From the NCBI GenBank assembly GCA_029851415.1, contig CM056743.1, forward strand, positions 12,516,727 through 12,580,726: a DNA stretch of 64,000 nucleotides, given 5' to 3'. The position numbers and the translations under genes were made by a program. Shown here one piece after another: positions 1 through 12,104 of this stretch (position 1 is the stretch's first letter; the number at the start of each line of letters is the position of its first letter). This DNA comes from Eretmocerus hayati. Taxonomy: Eukaryota > Arthropoda > Insecta > Hymenoptera > Aphelinidae. The notes beneath the pieces were generated by a model, which did not search any database, had not been told where the DNA came from, and saw only the letters and a program-made list of their open reading frames with translations.

Positions 1-714
1 TCACGACATATATACTAATACATGGAAATTTCGAAAATTCTATAGTTTACCATGAGGAATTTTTGATATAAATCATCATCAAATAGAAATTTTCTTTTCC
101 TCATCAATCAGCTTATTTTGGGAGCTGTCTAGTGTATATATTTTTGTCCCATCAAAAATTCATTTCGGCATGTTTTTTTATTTTGCAAACTTGACTTGCT
201 CATAAAATTATTTAGTTTGAGATTCTTCAAATAAATTATGTTTCATGAAGACATAAGACTGAATTTGAAAGGATTCTCCATAATTCATTTGTTATGAAAA
301 TGCTTCATTGCTCAGAATTTGGTATCGTTGTAAATATGTAAATAATGAGTTGCAAAATAGCTTTTCGAGTAAAATTAGTTTCTTAAAGGATCAAAAAAAC
401 CTTCTAGAAAATCAATCATAAAATAAATATTAAAATATTTATTCTTATTAAACAGTAATTTCAAAAAAGATAGGGAACAACGTGTTTCTCGAATGTTCTA
501 GAGAGTTATCTTTTATTTATTACTAACTAATCGAAGCAGCTAATTTTGAGTTTTTTCATCATTATGGAATATATCTTGATGCAAGTAATTTGAGGATAAT
601 AGATAAATCTACCGGAGTCATCGTAGTATATGGATTCCTATGAAGAATCATCGTGTTTCCATGGTTCTATCATCTCAACCATCATCTAATGTACGATATA
701 AATATACTGTACAG
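1..714. other. AT-rich non-coding stretch
   Basis: No gene, RNA or repeat structure could be recognised here. The stretch is strongly AT-rich with frequent stop codons in all frames. Confidence 0.5.
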
Positions 715-810
715 CCAGAGTACCGAGTATGAATAAAGGCTCATCAGCCCATTGTGGCAGGCTTGCGCTCATTTGAATTTCAAGAGCTGTATCGAGGCTT
801 GGTACTCTGG
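715..810. repeat. Short hairpin element
   Basis: The sequence begins CCAGAGTACC and ends GGTACTCTGG, so the ends are perfect reverse complements about 75 bases apart. This could be a very small MITE or solo hairpin. No target duplication is evident. Confidence 0.45.
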
Positions 811-1246
811 TTTTCCTCAAGCTTCTATATTGAAGTGAAAAATAAATGTGGATATTTCATTTGTAATATCTTGTAGTGTTGATAACTTATGCCTCGATGC
901 AGGTTCAGGACGATGCTGTGATGGCAGTTCGGGCTTGAGTCCTCGCACTTCTCCACTATTCGTCTAATTCAAAATCACGCACCGCGAGGATCCATGTTTG
1001 TATAGGAGCCTCAGTCCTCTCTACACTCTTAGAAACTCGGGTAAGTCCAAATTGCATCTTTCATAAGTTGATATGCATGCGTGCCTCAGTCCACTCCGCG
1101 TTCATTTGCAAAAGGAACTTGAAAAATAATAAACAACTTTTCAAGGTTGAATCAATCTGTACTTAGTACCCACATTCCATCTTAGAAAGTTGAGGACAAC
1201 ATAATTGTTGTATATAGTGGATTCATCCTCGTCCGATGGCTATATA

Positions 1247-1702
1247 GATTATTAGGAATTTTTCTTATCGACTTCTTCGGACGATTAGAGCCAATGATAC
1301 GATAATGAAAGGGATCCTGTGGCACCAACTTGTGTATCCTATGCGCACAGTGCAGGGGATCGACGATGTAGATATCGTCAGTGGTTCTGCAGGCGCGTGT
1401 TGAGACGCTAGGGCGAAATAGTTACTCTTCCCTCTGACTCATTGTAAAATATCCAAATTTTGAACTGTTTCCCTTTGTTATTTGCATCTCATTTATTCTG
1501 ATCACGATTTGAGGCGGGAGTGGTTTCCGATACTTGGCCTCACAACACGCGCCTGCAGAACCACTGACGATATCTACATCGTCGATCCCCTGCACTGTGC
1601 GCATGGGATACACAAGTTGGTGCCACAGAATCCCTTTCATTATCGTAACATTGGCTCTAATTGTCCGAAGAAGTCGATAAGAAAAATTTCTAATAACGTA
1701 GT
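1247..1702. repeat. Inverted repeat, ~160-bp arms
   Basis: Bases 1247-1411 reappear as the reverse complement at about 1541-1702 with few differences, around a ~130-bp spacer. The shared core includes GTGGCACCAACTTGTGTATC and the run from GCAGGGGATCGACGATG to GGTTCTGCAGGCGCGTG. Open frames across the arms are mirror images of one another, so I treat them as non-coding. It is probably a non-autonomous foldback element. Confidence 0.7.
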
Positions 1703-2564
1703 TGAGGACAGCCTCGAGTAATTGCCGCCTCGTTGCAGGGCCTCAATATCCGGATACGAGTGAGCAAGGACTGAGATAGTCCCCTCTGAGATCCCCTTAT
1801 ATGCTCATCATTATACGGCCAATCCACGAAAAATCGTACACCTCTAGTCGGGTATCCCTGATATTACTTATTACCCTGCAAGAATCCGGCTCTCTCCCGA
1901 GATCCAGAGCCTTTTGGTACCTCACACCGCGAATCGCCTAGGCAAAACGCGGATTGACTGTTCTCGAACGCGCGTCTTCCGGAGCCTGCAGGCGAAGTTA
2001 AATGAATGGATCGGGGGTTTCGAGTTTTGACTTTTGATGCGTTCTGCAGACGAGAGTGAAAGATGAGTATGAGTAATCACTCACGTATATCGCATCAATA
2101 AGACATTCTGGAAAGATGGACACAATACCTATGCGAATGAATGAAAAAATAAATCTCAAATAATTCAATCTGAATTGCAGTCATTGCACAAATTTCACAG
2201 AAGATTACAAATTGCTACAGAATCAAATGAACTCGGGGTTCGTTAGGATCAAATTTGAGTGCCAAAATTTGCTTTACTAGGCGCGGCTCCAATGGGATTA
2301 CCGTATATTTTCAAGGACAATGGCTGAAATGATCATTCATGAAGAGTATAAGTAATTTCTTGCGAAAGTGGACTACGAAGTGCATCAGATTGCATTGTAA
2401 CCTCTTGATGCAGTTCTTGGTCCGATTTTACGCGGAATCATTCATACATCATATGAGGGCAAACGACTCCGGGATAATTGTTCACAGCAGGAAAGTGGAG
2501 ATTGATAGACTCTGAAACTAGATGTCCTTCCATTTCGACGCCTCCTATTCATAAAGTCGTATCT

Positions 2565-2639
2565 CAGAAGTCAGTGCAATAAAGTCCTAACCTCAATGTA
2601 TAAAGCATAGCAGATAGGACTTTGTTGCACTGACTTCTG
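2565..2639. repeat. Small perfect hairpin
   Basis: CAGAAGTCAGTGCAATAAAG is followed after a ~25-base loop by its near reverse complement CTTTGTTGCACTGACTTCTG. It lies inside the larger inverted-repeat element and looks like a nested mini-MITE. Confidence 0.6.
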
Positions 2640-2866
2640 ATGTATGATATATTTTATGATTCTCTTCCAGAGACAATGTAGTAGTCTAAGCAACTCAAAA
2701 TCTCAATGCGCTATCCACTTTCAAACGAGAAAATCTGGGAAAATGTAAAACGCTGTCCTTGCGACTATTGAGAGGTTTCTGGAGATCTCCTCATTACAAT
2801 CTAAACCCAAACATTGTTGTAGATGACCAAAGAATCAAGGAAAGTAGCATCAGTATACACTCTGAC

Positions 2867-3009
2867 ATTTTGTCTCAAGTTATTAATGATCGAAAAAGTA
2901 GTATTTCGAGTCATAGTATAAATTGAAATCAAGCAGTCATTGCCCATTTGTATGATGCGATGGATAGGAGAAATTTTGAGTGACCATCTCAATTATTTGA
3001 GACAAAATA
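2867..3009. repeat. Inverted repeat with ATTTTGTCTCAA ends
   Basis: ATTTTGTCTCAAGT at the left and ATTTGAGACAAAAT at the right are reverse complements and bound a ~140-bp segment, probably a nested MITE. There is no coding content. Confidence 0.45.
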
Positions 3010-3400
3010 GCGCAACAAGCACGGCACATCCATTCGGTGTAATTTTCGTGGGATACTTATTGTGGGTGAAATTAGTACGAAAGAGTAGAGACTCGGATTC
3101 GTTCGAATGTTCATCAGACACGTGAATAATAACTCTCACTCATCTATCACTCTCGTCAGAACGCATCAAAAGTCAAAAGTCGAGAACCCAGGTCCATTCA
3201 TTCAACTTTGCCTGCATGACTCCGTAGGCAAAGCGCATTTTGCCTGCACGAGAACAGTCGATCCGCGGTTGGCCTAGGCGAAGCTCGGAATGAAGCATCC
3301 ATTCCGGACTTAGCCGGATACGTGTCAGGCAATCCGCGGTTTGCCTAGGCGATTCGCGGACTGCCAGCGTTCCGGACTTTGCCGGTAACATACAGAAAAA

Positions 3401-5164
3401 GTGGCCCGCTGCACGAGACTTCTCAACTCATGCTCCATCCGATCGGATCGGTTCATTCCGAGATTCGAAACATCTCATTATCTTGATACCACAAAATACC
3501 GTAAATCTCTGACCTCCCCTGCCCTATGCAATATACAAGGTGTACTTGCAAAAATGCGGCCAACATGAATAGAACTAATTCGAGACTGTCCTAGATTTAT
3601 CGAGCTTCACTTCATAAACTATTCAATCGATTCTATAATTCATCAGCTATGAATCAAATAGTTGGCTACTATTACGTACGGAGGTGTTAGTGGCGATGCA
3701 TGGTATCTGTATAACCATTTTTCTAAGATGATAGATCATTTATATCAAATTATTCAATGATCATCTTGAAAATTTCAATGAATTTTGAATAGGATAGTTG
3801 TTGCTCTGGCTCATCAGATTTCAGTTATAAATATCGTCAACGAGCAACTTCTCGTATGTACATCTTCCGAAAATCTACCAGAAACTGCTCTACACATTTT
3901 TTTAATAAAAGGTGCCATCGATAAATGGGGTGAGAACCGTGAAATATGGCGAATAGAATGAGAATCCTTCGAGGAAAGCGTCAATCATGGAAACAGGATG
4001 ATTCATATGGGACAATTTGTTGAGACCTTTTTTGTTCGTCTTTTAAAAATGAACAAGAATCTGCTTCATATTTTCCGATAAAACCCTTCCTCGGTCAAAA
4101 TAGTAGAATCCGGCAGATAAAATGTGTAGTTCGACTGAACAATTCTTCAAAAACATATACCTATTTCGTTATGTTGAAAAGGCTTGTTCTTGTGTCTTTT
4201 CTTAAATTCTACAAAAGGTTGCTGTACTTTTTTTTTAATAAAATACATCACCTGAGAGTGATAGGGTCAGAACCGTGAAAAATATCATTCACGGGAGAAA
4301 AGCCTCATTCAGCCAAACAGAACGTCCTATATATCCCGGAGAATGTGTGGGAATTTCTTGTTCATTCCTCAAAAGCCTGCAAAAAAGTCGAGAGAAGAGT
4401 ATATCACCCCGTTCCGATAACATGCATTCCCTTCCAGTTATCGAGGGTAGAAGACTGAAGAGAGTCAAAATCATCCATTTTCGACTTTTCTCTCAAGCCG
4501 GTCGATGAGTTACGACGAATTTCTTTTATGGACTTCTTTTTACTTGTTCTTCGAGACTCAATTACAATTTTTCATTTATTTTTTGGTCGCATTGAAAGTT
4601 GGTTCAGACAACCGCGACTGTACAGTGAAACGAACGGCAAAATGCAATTCTCTGGTTGCTATAGAAGCTTCAGTATCAGCTGATTTCAGACATCCACTGA
4701 GAAAAAGTTCTTCGTCGTACGGCGATGCGTTCTGCCGTGCGACCAAAAAGTGGTATTGCCAGGGAGAGCAATACCGATTTTTTCACTACATCAAGCCATC
4801 GACATGATTTGACATCTGGTACTTCTGCCAGAATAAATAGCCATAGCCCATATATCTTAAGTACCCCAATACTCGATCGAATCACGATCATATTACGACT
4901 ATTTTGCCACGAGAGACGTCAAATTTTTTCACGGAATGATAACAGTAGAAGAATTTATGAATTAAAAGACTTTTGGAGATTACTTGTTTTCAATAACGAA
5001 TCATAATGCTGTGATGACAATCCAGTATTGGTCTGACAGCAATAGAGAACTGAGATGACCACAAAAATTATTCCGAAATGCTGATATCATAGAAGTTCAC
5101 GTTGAAACAGACACGGTATGTGAAAATTTGGGAATTTTGTGAGGTAAAAGTGATTTAAATTCGA
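3401..5164. other. Unassigned stretch with a two-copy direct repeat
   Basis: No gene was recognised. Two loosely similar segments run in the same direction near 3890-3955 and 4225-4290. Each has a T-run followed by AATAAAA and then AGAACCGTGAAA. Open frames between 4275 and 5006 show no family motif and I regard them as chance. Confidence 0.35.
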
Positions 5165-6335
5165 GTCTGAAGTTTTTCAGGTCTTGAATTGGCGCCATTC
5201 AATATGGCGGCGACTGCACATGAGTTGCGTGACTTCAAAGTATTTTCCACGGTGTTTCTGAGACAAACCTGCGTTTTTCCACAGCGAACTTCTTATAATT
5301 GAGTAAAATAAGCTCTCGATTGTGATTCAGATGAGAATTTCCGATGAAATGGGACATCAAAACAGTTAGCGAATTTAGTGACGTACGTCAACCTGTACCG
5401 CCACCAAAATGTGACAATTGTTTTTGGTAGGACTCTAACTTCTCTAATTGTATAGAAAATTTCAGAATTTGCCTATTTTGCCTTTTCGAGAAAATCGACT
5501 TTGAAGTCGCTAAAATATGCCCGTCTTCCAGAGGCCACAGCTCTTCGAATATTGAGGCTAGACCAACGTACCTAGGCTCAAATCAAAGCTCTGAATTTGC
5601 CAAAATTGTTTTCGGCGTCAAACAGACCACACAATGAGCGAAAGAGATAAATTACATGGTCAAAGTTTTTCGCGTGTACTGGGTATACCTATATATACGG
5701 CAATACGGCGCGCGGAGGGGGCAACTGATCTCGAGCAGACGACAACACTGCTTTTGCGGGCTGGGATCGCCCGGATCGACGTTTGACGGGATGACTTGGG
5801 GAATACCTGCATTGGAACCTTCTACGAGGCCAGCAGAGCAGATCTAACCCCTTGCAGACGTAAAGCGGGTGCTAGAAACCTATGCATGCATCGAGATCAT
5901 CGCGAGATTTGTCTTCCCGCGCTGGCGCCACCCGTCCGCCATCTCACCATATATATAGGTATACTGTGACCACGTGTAACTTATAATCGATGGTATCATC
6001 CTTCGCGATAATCTTTCTGGCAATTTAATACCTAAAACAATTTTGGCGAATTCAGAGCTTCAATTTGAGCCCAGGTACGTTGATCTAGGCTCAATATTCG
6101 AAGAGCTGTGGCCTTTGGAAGACGGGCATATTTTAGCGACTTCAAAGTCGATTTTCTCGAAAAGGCAAAATAGGCAAATTCTGAAATTTTCTATACAATT
6201 AGAGAAGTTAGAGTCCTACCAAAAACAATTGTCACATTTTGGTGGCGGTACAGGTTGACGTACGTAATTTAGTGGCACATGTGCAGGCACCGCCATATTG
6301 GATGGCGCCAATTCAAATTGTCAAAACTTCAATGA
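5165..6335. mobile_element. Foldback element with GC-rich centre
   Basis: The arms are reverse complements: TTGAATTGGCGCCATTCAAT near 5192 pairs with the end near 6300. The long stretch from GTACGTCAACCTGTACCGCC to GAATATTGAGGCTAGACC pairs with about 6070-6265. The left arm carries an extra ~145 bp (about 5230-5375) missing from the right arm. The centre (about 5690-5960) is clearly GC-richer than both arms. No transposase frame is visible. Confidence 0.75.
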
Positions 6336-6343
6336 TGATTTAA

Positions 6344-6897
6344 GGTAGTTGTACACCAAAATTGTTCATCAACAGAATTCCTCGAGATTGTGCAGGAAGA
6401 TAGTTCTAGTATCAAAGGGTACGTGTGCGAATTTCCAGATCGGTTGACCATCCCGTTTAAGAGTACTAATCGTCAAAAATTGACGTGTTTCGCACATTTT
6501 TAACATTGCGCTTATGGGAGCGGACCTCACAAAGAGCACTGAAATGGGTCCAGCGCAAAATCTGATCAAGAGATAACGGTGGGACTGCGAGATATTCAAG
6601 TTTAAGTACCGATAAATCATATGGATAAGCCTGAAGATGATTGACCACGTAGTTTTTGAGTAGTTGTCTATACAAAGCGCAAAATGTAAAACAGGCCATC
6701 GGTGATTTCGATTTTAGGGTAGATAACTTTAAAAATCATGCGTCTGTCTATTAGGGATGGCTTAGATAACCGTTTTTGTACGTTGTTTGATAGAAAAAGT
6801 GCAGTTATCAACAATAATAATGATTTCGAATATTTTGATGTCGGCAAAAATGTGAGGTTAGGTAGCCATTGACTCACGTAGTTGGTGTACAACTACC
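6344..6897. mobile_element. TTAA-flanked TIR element (554 bp)
   Basis: The terminal inverted repeats are GGTAGTTGTACACCAA at the left and its exact complement at the right, each immediately flanked by TTAA. A TTAA target duplication is the hallmark of the piggyBac and Kolobok superfamilies. At 554 bp with no long frame this would be a non-autonomous derivative. Overlapping minus-strand frames at 6369-6892 have no recognisable domain. Confidence 0.75.
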
Positions 6898-6901
6898 TTA
6901 A

Positions 6902-7254
6902 GAACCACAGAGGCGTCGTAAAAATTTCAAACTTTTATCCTACGTCTATCTTGCTGCAAACTCTCAAAATAAAACATTTCCCGGAATCATGTCAGTTCCC
7001 TATACCACGTTACAATACAGTCGTATTGTTTGAACGGCAATAGTTTACTCTCAGTGTCTTTCAACGGAATACAATACTTGTCAATTACCGATAGTGAATA
7101 CTTAAAATCGACCCTTTTTAATAGGCCTCTTGTCAAAACTCGTTTTATTGTTATCTGCCGTAACCTTAGCAACGTTAGAGTAATGACATGCGGAGTTTCG
7201 CATTCCATACGGAATTCAAAGTAAATATATATATACCCTATACATAAAGTACAC
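6902..7254. other. Short unassigned stretch
   Basis: Nothing convincing is present. The frames at 6987-7224 overlap on both strands and match no family I know. Confidence 0.35.
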
Positions 7255-7256
7255 TA

Positions 7257-7744
7257 CCCATGTAGAATATAAGATTCCATGAACATACATGATCATGGAA
7301 TCCGTGGATTCCATGTTCATATATGATCAGGTATAAAATCGGTTTGAAAATTTGTCATTTTTATTCCGGAAAGACGTGATATACTATTTTACAGCTGGTG
7401 TAACATCAATACTTCACGGTGGTGATCGAACATTACTCGGAGAAATATTTCCCAGAGTCATACTCAGGTTTTGAACATTTGAAGCACTGAAGAGAGAGGT
7501 TTCGTCAAAAATGTCACTTTTTTTGAACTCGAGACGGACTCTTGGGAAGATTTTTTTTTTTTTCAGTAGTATATGATCAATATCGCGACGTATTGATGTA
7601 AGAGTATAGGTTTGAATCAATATATCACAACTCTCTGGAATAAAAAGAAATGTTTGAAACGGTTTTTCGTGTGATCATATATGACCATGGAATCCTCGGA
7701 TTCCATGATCATATATGTTCATAGAATTGTATGTTTTACATGGG
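7257..7744. mobile_element. TA-flanked TIR element (~490 bp)
   Basis: The ends are inverted copies starting CCCATGTA and running through ATTCCATGAACATA and GATCATGGAATCC, each flanked by TA. Inside each arm a second palindrome is formed by GATCATGGAATCC and GGATTCCATG. No coding potential. It looks like a Tc1/mariner-type MITE abutting the satellite that starts at 7747. Confidence 0.65.
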
Positions 7745-7746
7745 TA

Positions 7747-7882
7747 TACGGCGTGGTCAAGATTTATAACCTCGGAAGAAAACTGTCTTCCGCAGCTTTG
7801 ATCGGCCTGAAACCTATGGCAGATTGGTCCTCATGATTGCCCGAGTATTTGACAAAAATTTTGCGAACGCATTCCGATCCTA
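7747..7882. repeat. Satellite unit interrupted by a transposon
   Basis: This is one ~140-bp unit beginning CGGCGTGGTCAAGATTTATA and ending CGCATTCCGATCCTA. It is homologous to the array at 9557-10175. The array is broken at the TA of CCTAACCC by the element at 7883-9554. Confidence 0.8.
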
Positions 7883-9554
7883 CCCGCGTGAAAGACAACG
7901 AGTCATTTATTTCACTCGTCCCACGACTCGTGTAATGTTTCATTTTCACGAGTCAACGACTCGTGGTAATGGCTCATGTTAAAAAGTATTAGAAACATGC
8001 CCTACTAAAAATGACCGAGTCGGCGGCGTGCGTGATAGCAAAACTACACCAGGTTATGCCAAAAAATTGATTCTCGTATATTCTATATTTATTGAAAAAT
8101 GCGAGGAGGGCGAACCATATGTTAAAGCTTCGAAATAATCCGAGAGGAGCTGCAAATTTTGTTATACTCAAAAAAATTGTACTTAACTCCGAAGTTTTTT
8201 TTGGTGACGGACTTTCCAATCATTAAAGATTTGCGACAAAAACCACTCGTTGGTAAGAGATTTGAACCTGTACATGACTAATTCCAAGGTGGAGCAACCT
8301 CATGGAATTGTACCGAAACTGCTCATAACTTGGAGCATGTATCATTATGAATAGATCCTTGTTTAGATTGTTCAAAGGTGAGAGTCTGATCAATCATGAT
8401 AGTCACACTCAACTTTAGTCATACTTTGATGACAGACCCTGAGCAAAGATTTAGCGAGTATTACCTGATTTCTTTTCAGTCAGAGTCATCTGGATGGCGT
8501 CAATTATATCTTAGGGAAAAATCAGTAATATGTGTGCAGTGTATATTTTCAATGTTGACAATCAAACATCCTTGGAACTCTATTCAACCCTCTGTCAAGA
8601 GACATGATTTAGGATCACACATTTATTTTCTTTCCTGGTAATGGATTAAATCACACAAAGTCAGCTTTGGGGGAATAAATTAGGAAATTCATGCAAGATG
8701 AGAGCCAAGCGTCTCATGTGGTTTGTTCCATGGAAATTCTTGTCCAGAACCCTTCAGAGTCTTGTTTCATCAAGAGTGTTGACTACTCATGGTCTACATA
8801 CATACAAGTCAGGAATGCATACTTTTAAAATCTCGATACATTCTCTACAGAGAGTTGTTGTTGATTCATCAAGTATTCGCATCAGATTCAAGAGATGAAT
8901 CCATGAGGCCTGAATCTGATTGCGGAGCTACTTCAAACACTCACAAGGTATTCAATATTCTTGATCATGTTGACAGGATTTGATATAGGTGTGACAGGAC
9001 TTGGTTTATGGCATAGTTCCAAAGAAGTAGGTCAATCTAACACTCATGTTCCAAACATACTGCAGCATTCTACCAAGGACTGAAACCGAGAAACCACAAT
9101 AATGCCCTGCAATTGTAAATAGCAAGAACCATCATTTGAGTGTGCATGGTATAAGATCCAACAAGAAAAACCACTACCTATAGCAACCAACCTTGGAATT
9201 AGTTATGTACAAGGTCAAATCTCTTTCCAACGAGTGATTTTTGTCGCAAAGCTCCGTCACCAAAAGTAATTTCGGGGAAGTACAATTCTTTTGAGTATAA
9301 CAGAATTTGCAACTCCTCTTGAATCATTTCGAAGCTCTATCATGGTTCGCCCTCCTCGCATTTTCCAATAAATAAAGAATATTAGAGAATCAATGTTTTG
9401 GCAAAACCTGGTGTTAGTTCTGCTATCACCCGCGCCGCCGACTCGGATATTTTCAGTAGGGAATGTTTTAAATACTTCCTCAACATGAGCCATTACCACG
9501 AGTCGTTGACTCGTGGAACGAGTAAGATAAATGACTCGTCGCCTTTCACGCGGG
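7883..9554. mobile_element. 1,672-bp TA-flanked element with ~370-bp TIRs
   Basis: The termini are CCCGCGTGAAAG and CTTTCACGCGGG, and the inverted similarity extends about 370 bp into both ends. The flanks read GATCC-TA at the left and TA-ACCCTATCT at the right. Uninterrupted satellite units next door read GATCCTAACCCTATCT, so insertion duplicated exactly TA. A TA duplication is typical of Tc1/mariner superfamily transposition. Interior frames (8396-8641, 8698-8983) carry no recognisable DDE or helix-turn-helix motif, so it is probably non-autonomous. Within the arms the palindromic string ACGAGTCNNNGACTCGT recurs. Confidence 0.85.
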
Positions 9555-9556
9555 TA

Positions 9557-10175
9557 ACCCTATCTGCGGCGGCGTCGTTCAGATTCATAACCTCCAAAAT
9601 GACTGCCTTCCGCACTTTCGATCAGGTCGAAACCCATGGTAGATTGGTTCTTACGATTGCCCAAGTATCTGACAAAAATTTCGCGAACGCATTCCGATCC
9701 TAACCCTATCTACGGCGTGGTCAAGATTTATAACCTCGGAAGAAAACTGTCTTCTGTAGCTTTGATCGACCTGAAACCTATGGCAGATTGGTCCTCATGA
9801 TTGCCCGAGTATTTGACGAAAATTTTGCGAACGCATACAGATTCATAACCTCCAAAATGACTGCCTTCCGCACCTTTGATCGGCCTGAAACCTATTGCAG
9901 GTTGGTCCTCATGATTGCCCGAGTATCTGACAAGAATTTTGCGAACGCATTCCGATCCTAACCCTATCTATGGCGTCGTTCAGATTCATAACCTTCAAAA
10001 TGACTGCCCTCCGCACTTTCGATCGGCCTAAAACCTATGGCAGATTGGTCCTCATGTCTGTCCGAGTACCTGACAAGAATTTCGCGAACGCAGTCCGACC
10101 CTAACCCTATCTCCGGCGTGTTTCAATATCCTAACCTCCAAAAAGACTACTTTCCGCACCTCCGATCTAGCTGAA
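9557..10175. repeat. Tandem satellite, ~130-150-bp units
   Basis: About four and a half degenerate units start near 9561, 9711, 9836, 9969 and 10110. Each holds CCTATGGCAGATTGGTCCTC or a variant, ATTGCCCGAGTATTTGACAA, a GCGAACGCA block and TCCTAACCCTATCT. The CCTAACCC string is not long enough to suggest telomeric origin. No coding function. Confidence 0.85.
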
Positions 10176-10526
10176 TTACGTGTCACATGTCATTACAAAG
10201 TCAAAACTTCGTTCCTGAGGAATAAAAAAAGATTCAGTACAAAACTAGTTCAGATCTGATCTTCATCCTGATAACAGCCTGCAGATAACTGACAATTATT
10301 TGATTCAGAGCTGAACAATGAGAAAATTGATGAGATAAAATATTAAGTGAAGCTCGATAAATCTCGTTCAATCTCGAATCAATTCCATCTCGTGTTCCAT
10401 TCATGTTGGTCGCATTTTCGCAAGTACACCTTTTATATTGCACGGGGCAGGGGGGGGGGTCAGACGCTTATAGATTTTGTAATATATAAAGATTATGAGA
10501 CGTTCCCCCTCACGGTAATTACAGCC
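10176..10526. other. Unassigned stretch with a G10 run
   Basis: Nothing gene-like is visible. A homopolymer run of ten G lies at about 10449-10459. Confidence 0.3.
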
Positions 10527-10726
10527 AACGCGCTATAACACGAATCTCACGACCCGACACCTCCCGACATGACGCGAAATTCATTCCTGCGAGTCCAACC
10601 ATCGATGGATTGGATTCATTTTTACAGTGCCAGTTATGCACTATGAAAATGAACCAAATTCATCGATGATTAGGTTTGCATGAATGAAAATAGTGTCGTG
10701 TCGTGAGATTCGAGTTGTAGCGCGTT
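10527..10726. mobile_element. 200-bp MITE
   Basis: The ends are AACGCGCTATAAC and GTTGTAGCGCGTT. Inverted similarity continues through CGAATCTCACGAC and the CGACAC block. The interior is also loosely palindromic (CCAACCATCGATG against CATCGATGATTAGG). This is the typical structure of a miniature inverted-repeat transposable element. Confidence 0.8.
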
Positions 10727-10860
10727 ATCTGTCATCAACCTTGCCTTAGGCTGCCGTGAACTACTATGGGTAAATAAACTTTACGAATTTCGAGGTTCGC
10801 GGGATGCAACACCCGGGCTTGACTGGGGTACGGGGGCGTGGTCACGTCTCAGGGGCCTCA

Positions 10861-11042
10861 GGCAGCGGCTAGATGCAGTTATTTGAGGCGATTCTGAGAC
10901 AGCGGGACAGCGCCTCTAGCGGCAATTAAGCCGCTTTCCTCATGTCATTTGATTATTTGAAGCAAACACCACCGCAGCCTCCGATAGAGGCGCTGTCCTG
11001 CTGTCTCAGAATTGCCCAAAACGACTGCATGTAGCCGCACCC
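10861..11042. mobile_element. ~180-bp MITE with GGTGCGGCTACATGCAG-type ends
   Basis: The left end GCAGCGGCTAGATGCAG and the right end CTGCATGTAGCCGCAC are inverted copies. The similarity continues through ATTCTGAGACAGC and GGACAGCGCCTCTA. The same terminal motif occurs as GGTGCGGCTACATGCAG near 37271, so a second family member or remnant is present. Confidence 0.75.
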
Positions 11043-11124
11043 TTGTTCTGAGCTCGTTGGTTACAGTCGCGGCGGTGTGGCTCACTACGATTTTTCTACG
11101 TCCATGGTCCTTATACAGGGATCT

Positions 11125-11275
11125 CTCGCGTACGCGAGTCATCATTACATTTGCGTACGCGAGTCTCGGATAGCTCGCGCACTTGAGGGATTCCTGCATT
11201 CGCGTACGCGAATCAGCACGCTGCCGAATAGCGATTCTCGCACGCGTGGGGTCCAGCCTCGCGTACGCAAAACTA
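11125..11275. repeat. Cluster of CGCGTACGCG palindromes
   Basis: CTCGCGTACGCGAGT, TGCGTACGCGAGT, TTCGCGTACGCGAAT and CTCGCGTACGC occur within ~150 bp, each a near-perfect palindrome, with diverged CTCGCGCAC and CTCGCACGCG copies between. It is highly CpG-rich relative to its surroundings. Confidence 0.65.
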
Positions 11276-11280
11276 AATAG

Positions 11281-12104
11281 CAGGAGATGACTAATTATTA
11301 CACTCTAGCGTTACACTCAAATGCCATACTTTGCTGAATAGTTACAAAAACCACGAGGGTTTACAGAAAGTTTTACTGAGCCAGTGAATCAATCACTAAG
11401 AGGCTCATCAAAACATGCCTGTAATGTAACTAAGAGAGTAGTACTATGGCACTCTTGAGCATAATCAATGATTCTTCGCTTACGAGCTCAAGTTTTTATA
11501 TGGACTAGCCTATGAATATTTTACCATCTATCTAAGCATAAACGAATTGCTTTCTAGGAATGAGATTAGGTCGTTTCTTGTATTTCAAGATAGGATAGAG
11601 CACAGTCTCTGGTCAGCGCACAGTGTTCTGAAAACATAACCTTTTTGAAGATGTATAACCTATATGGAATATTTTCCATTCCTTGTCAGACTGATGCTAC
11701 ACATCTCATCAGCAAACTGAAAATCATCAGACGAATGATGAGATCATACTTCTACACTTGATCATTCATGATAGTATTAACTATTGGCCATTTCATTTTC
11801 TATTGACACTGTTTATGCTTTCCACTACATTGAACGATTTTGTTCCGGGCGCAATCCAGTCCAATCCAGTCTCAATTGATCCAAACTGGATCATACCCGG
11901 GTTCCAACCCAGACTGAACCCGGAGCAATTAGTCCGGGACCCGGACTCAAACTGGATCCAAGTTGGTTCAGCTAGTCCGGGACCCGGATTATTCTGGCGA
12001 GCGACTCAACCACTCAAGCTCATCTCAACCTCGGCGAGGTTATATATACATGTCAGATTTTGTCTTCTGCTCGCCTGGAATAGCTGACCGTGGCATGAAT
12101 GTCT
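11281..12104. other. Mostly unassigned; CCGGG-rich tract at 11840-12000
   Basis: No gene was recognised. Between about 11840 and 12000 the text repeats CAATCCAGT, CCAAACTGGATC and TAGTCCGGGACCCGGA, which makes short open frames (11758-12087) rich in P, N and W. I read these as a degenerate tandem repeat, not protein. Confidence 0.35.

Larger units (their letters stand above)
1925..3400. mobile_element. Long-TIR element, ~1.5 kb, with nested hairpins
   Basis: The left end (about 1925-2090) matches the reverse complement of the right end (about 3125-3400). Shared pieces include GCGAATCGCCTAGGCAAA, ATCGACTGTTCTCG and TTTTGACTTTTGATGCGTTC. The right arm is longer and repeats a CGCCTAGGC motif several times, so it has internal duplications. 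The interior holds two further hairpins (2565-2639 and 2867-3009) and no convincing transposase frame. I infer a non-autonomous DNA transposon. Confidence 0.6.

Noticed and set aside
9700..10110. CCTAACCC strings as interstitial telomere repeats
   Set aside because: Only one CCTAACCC per ~140-bp unit. It is part of the satellite, not a telomere array.
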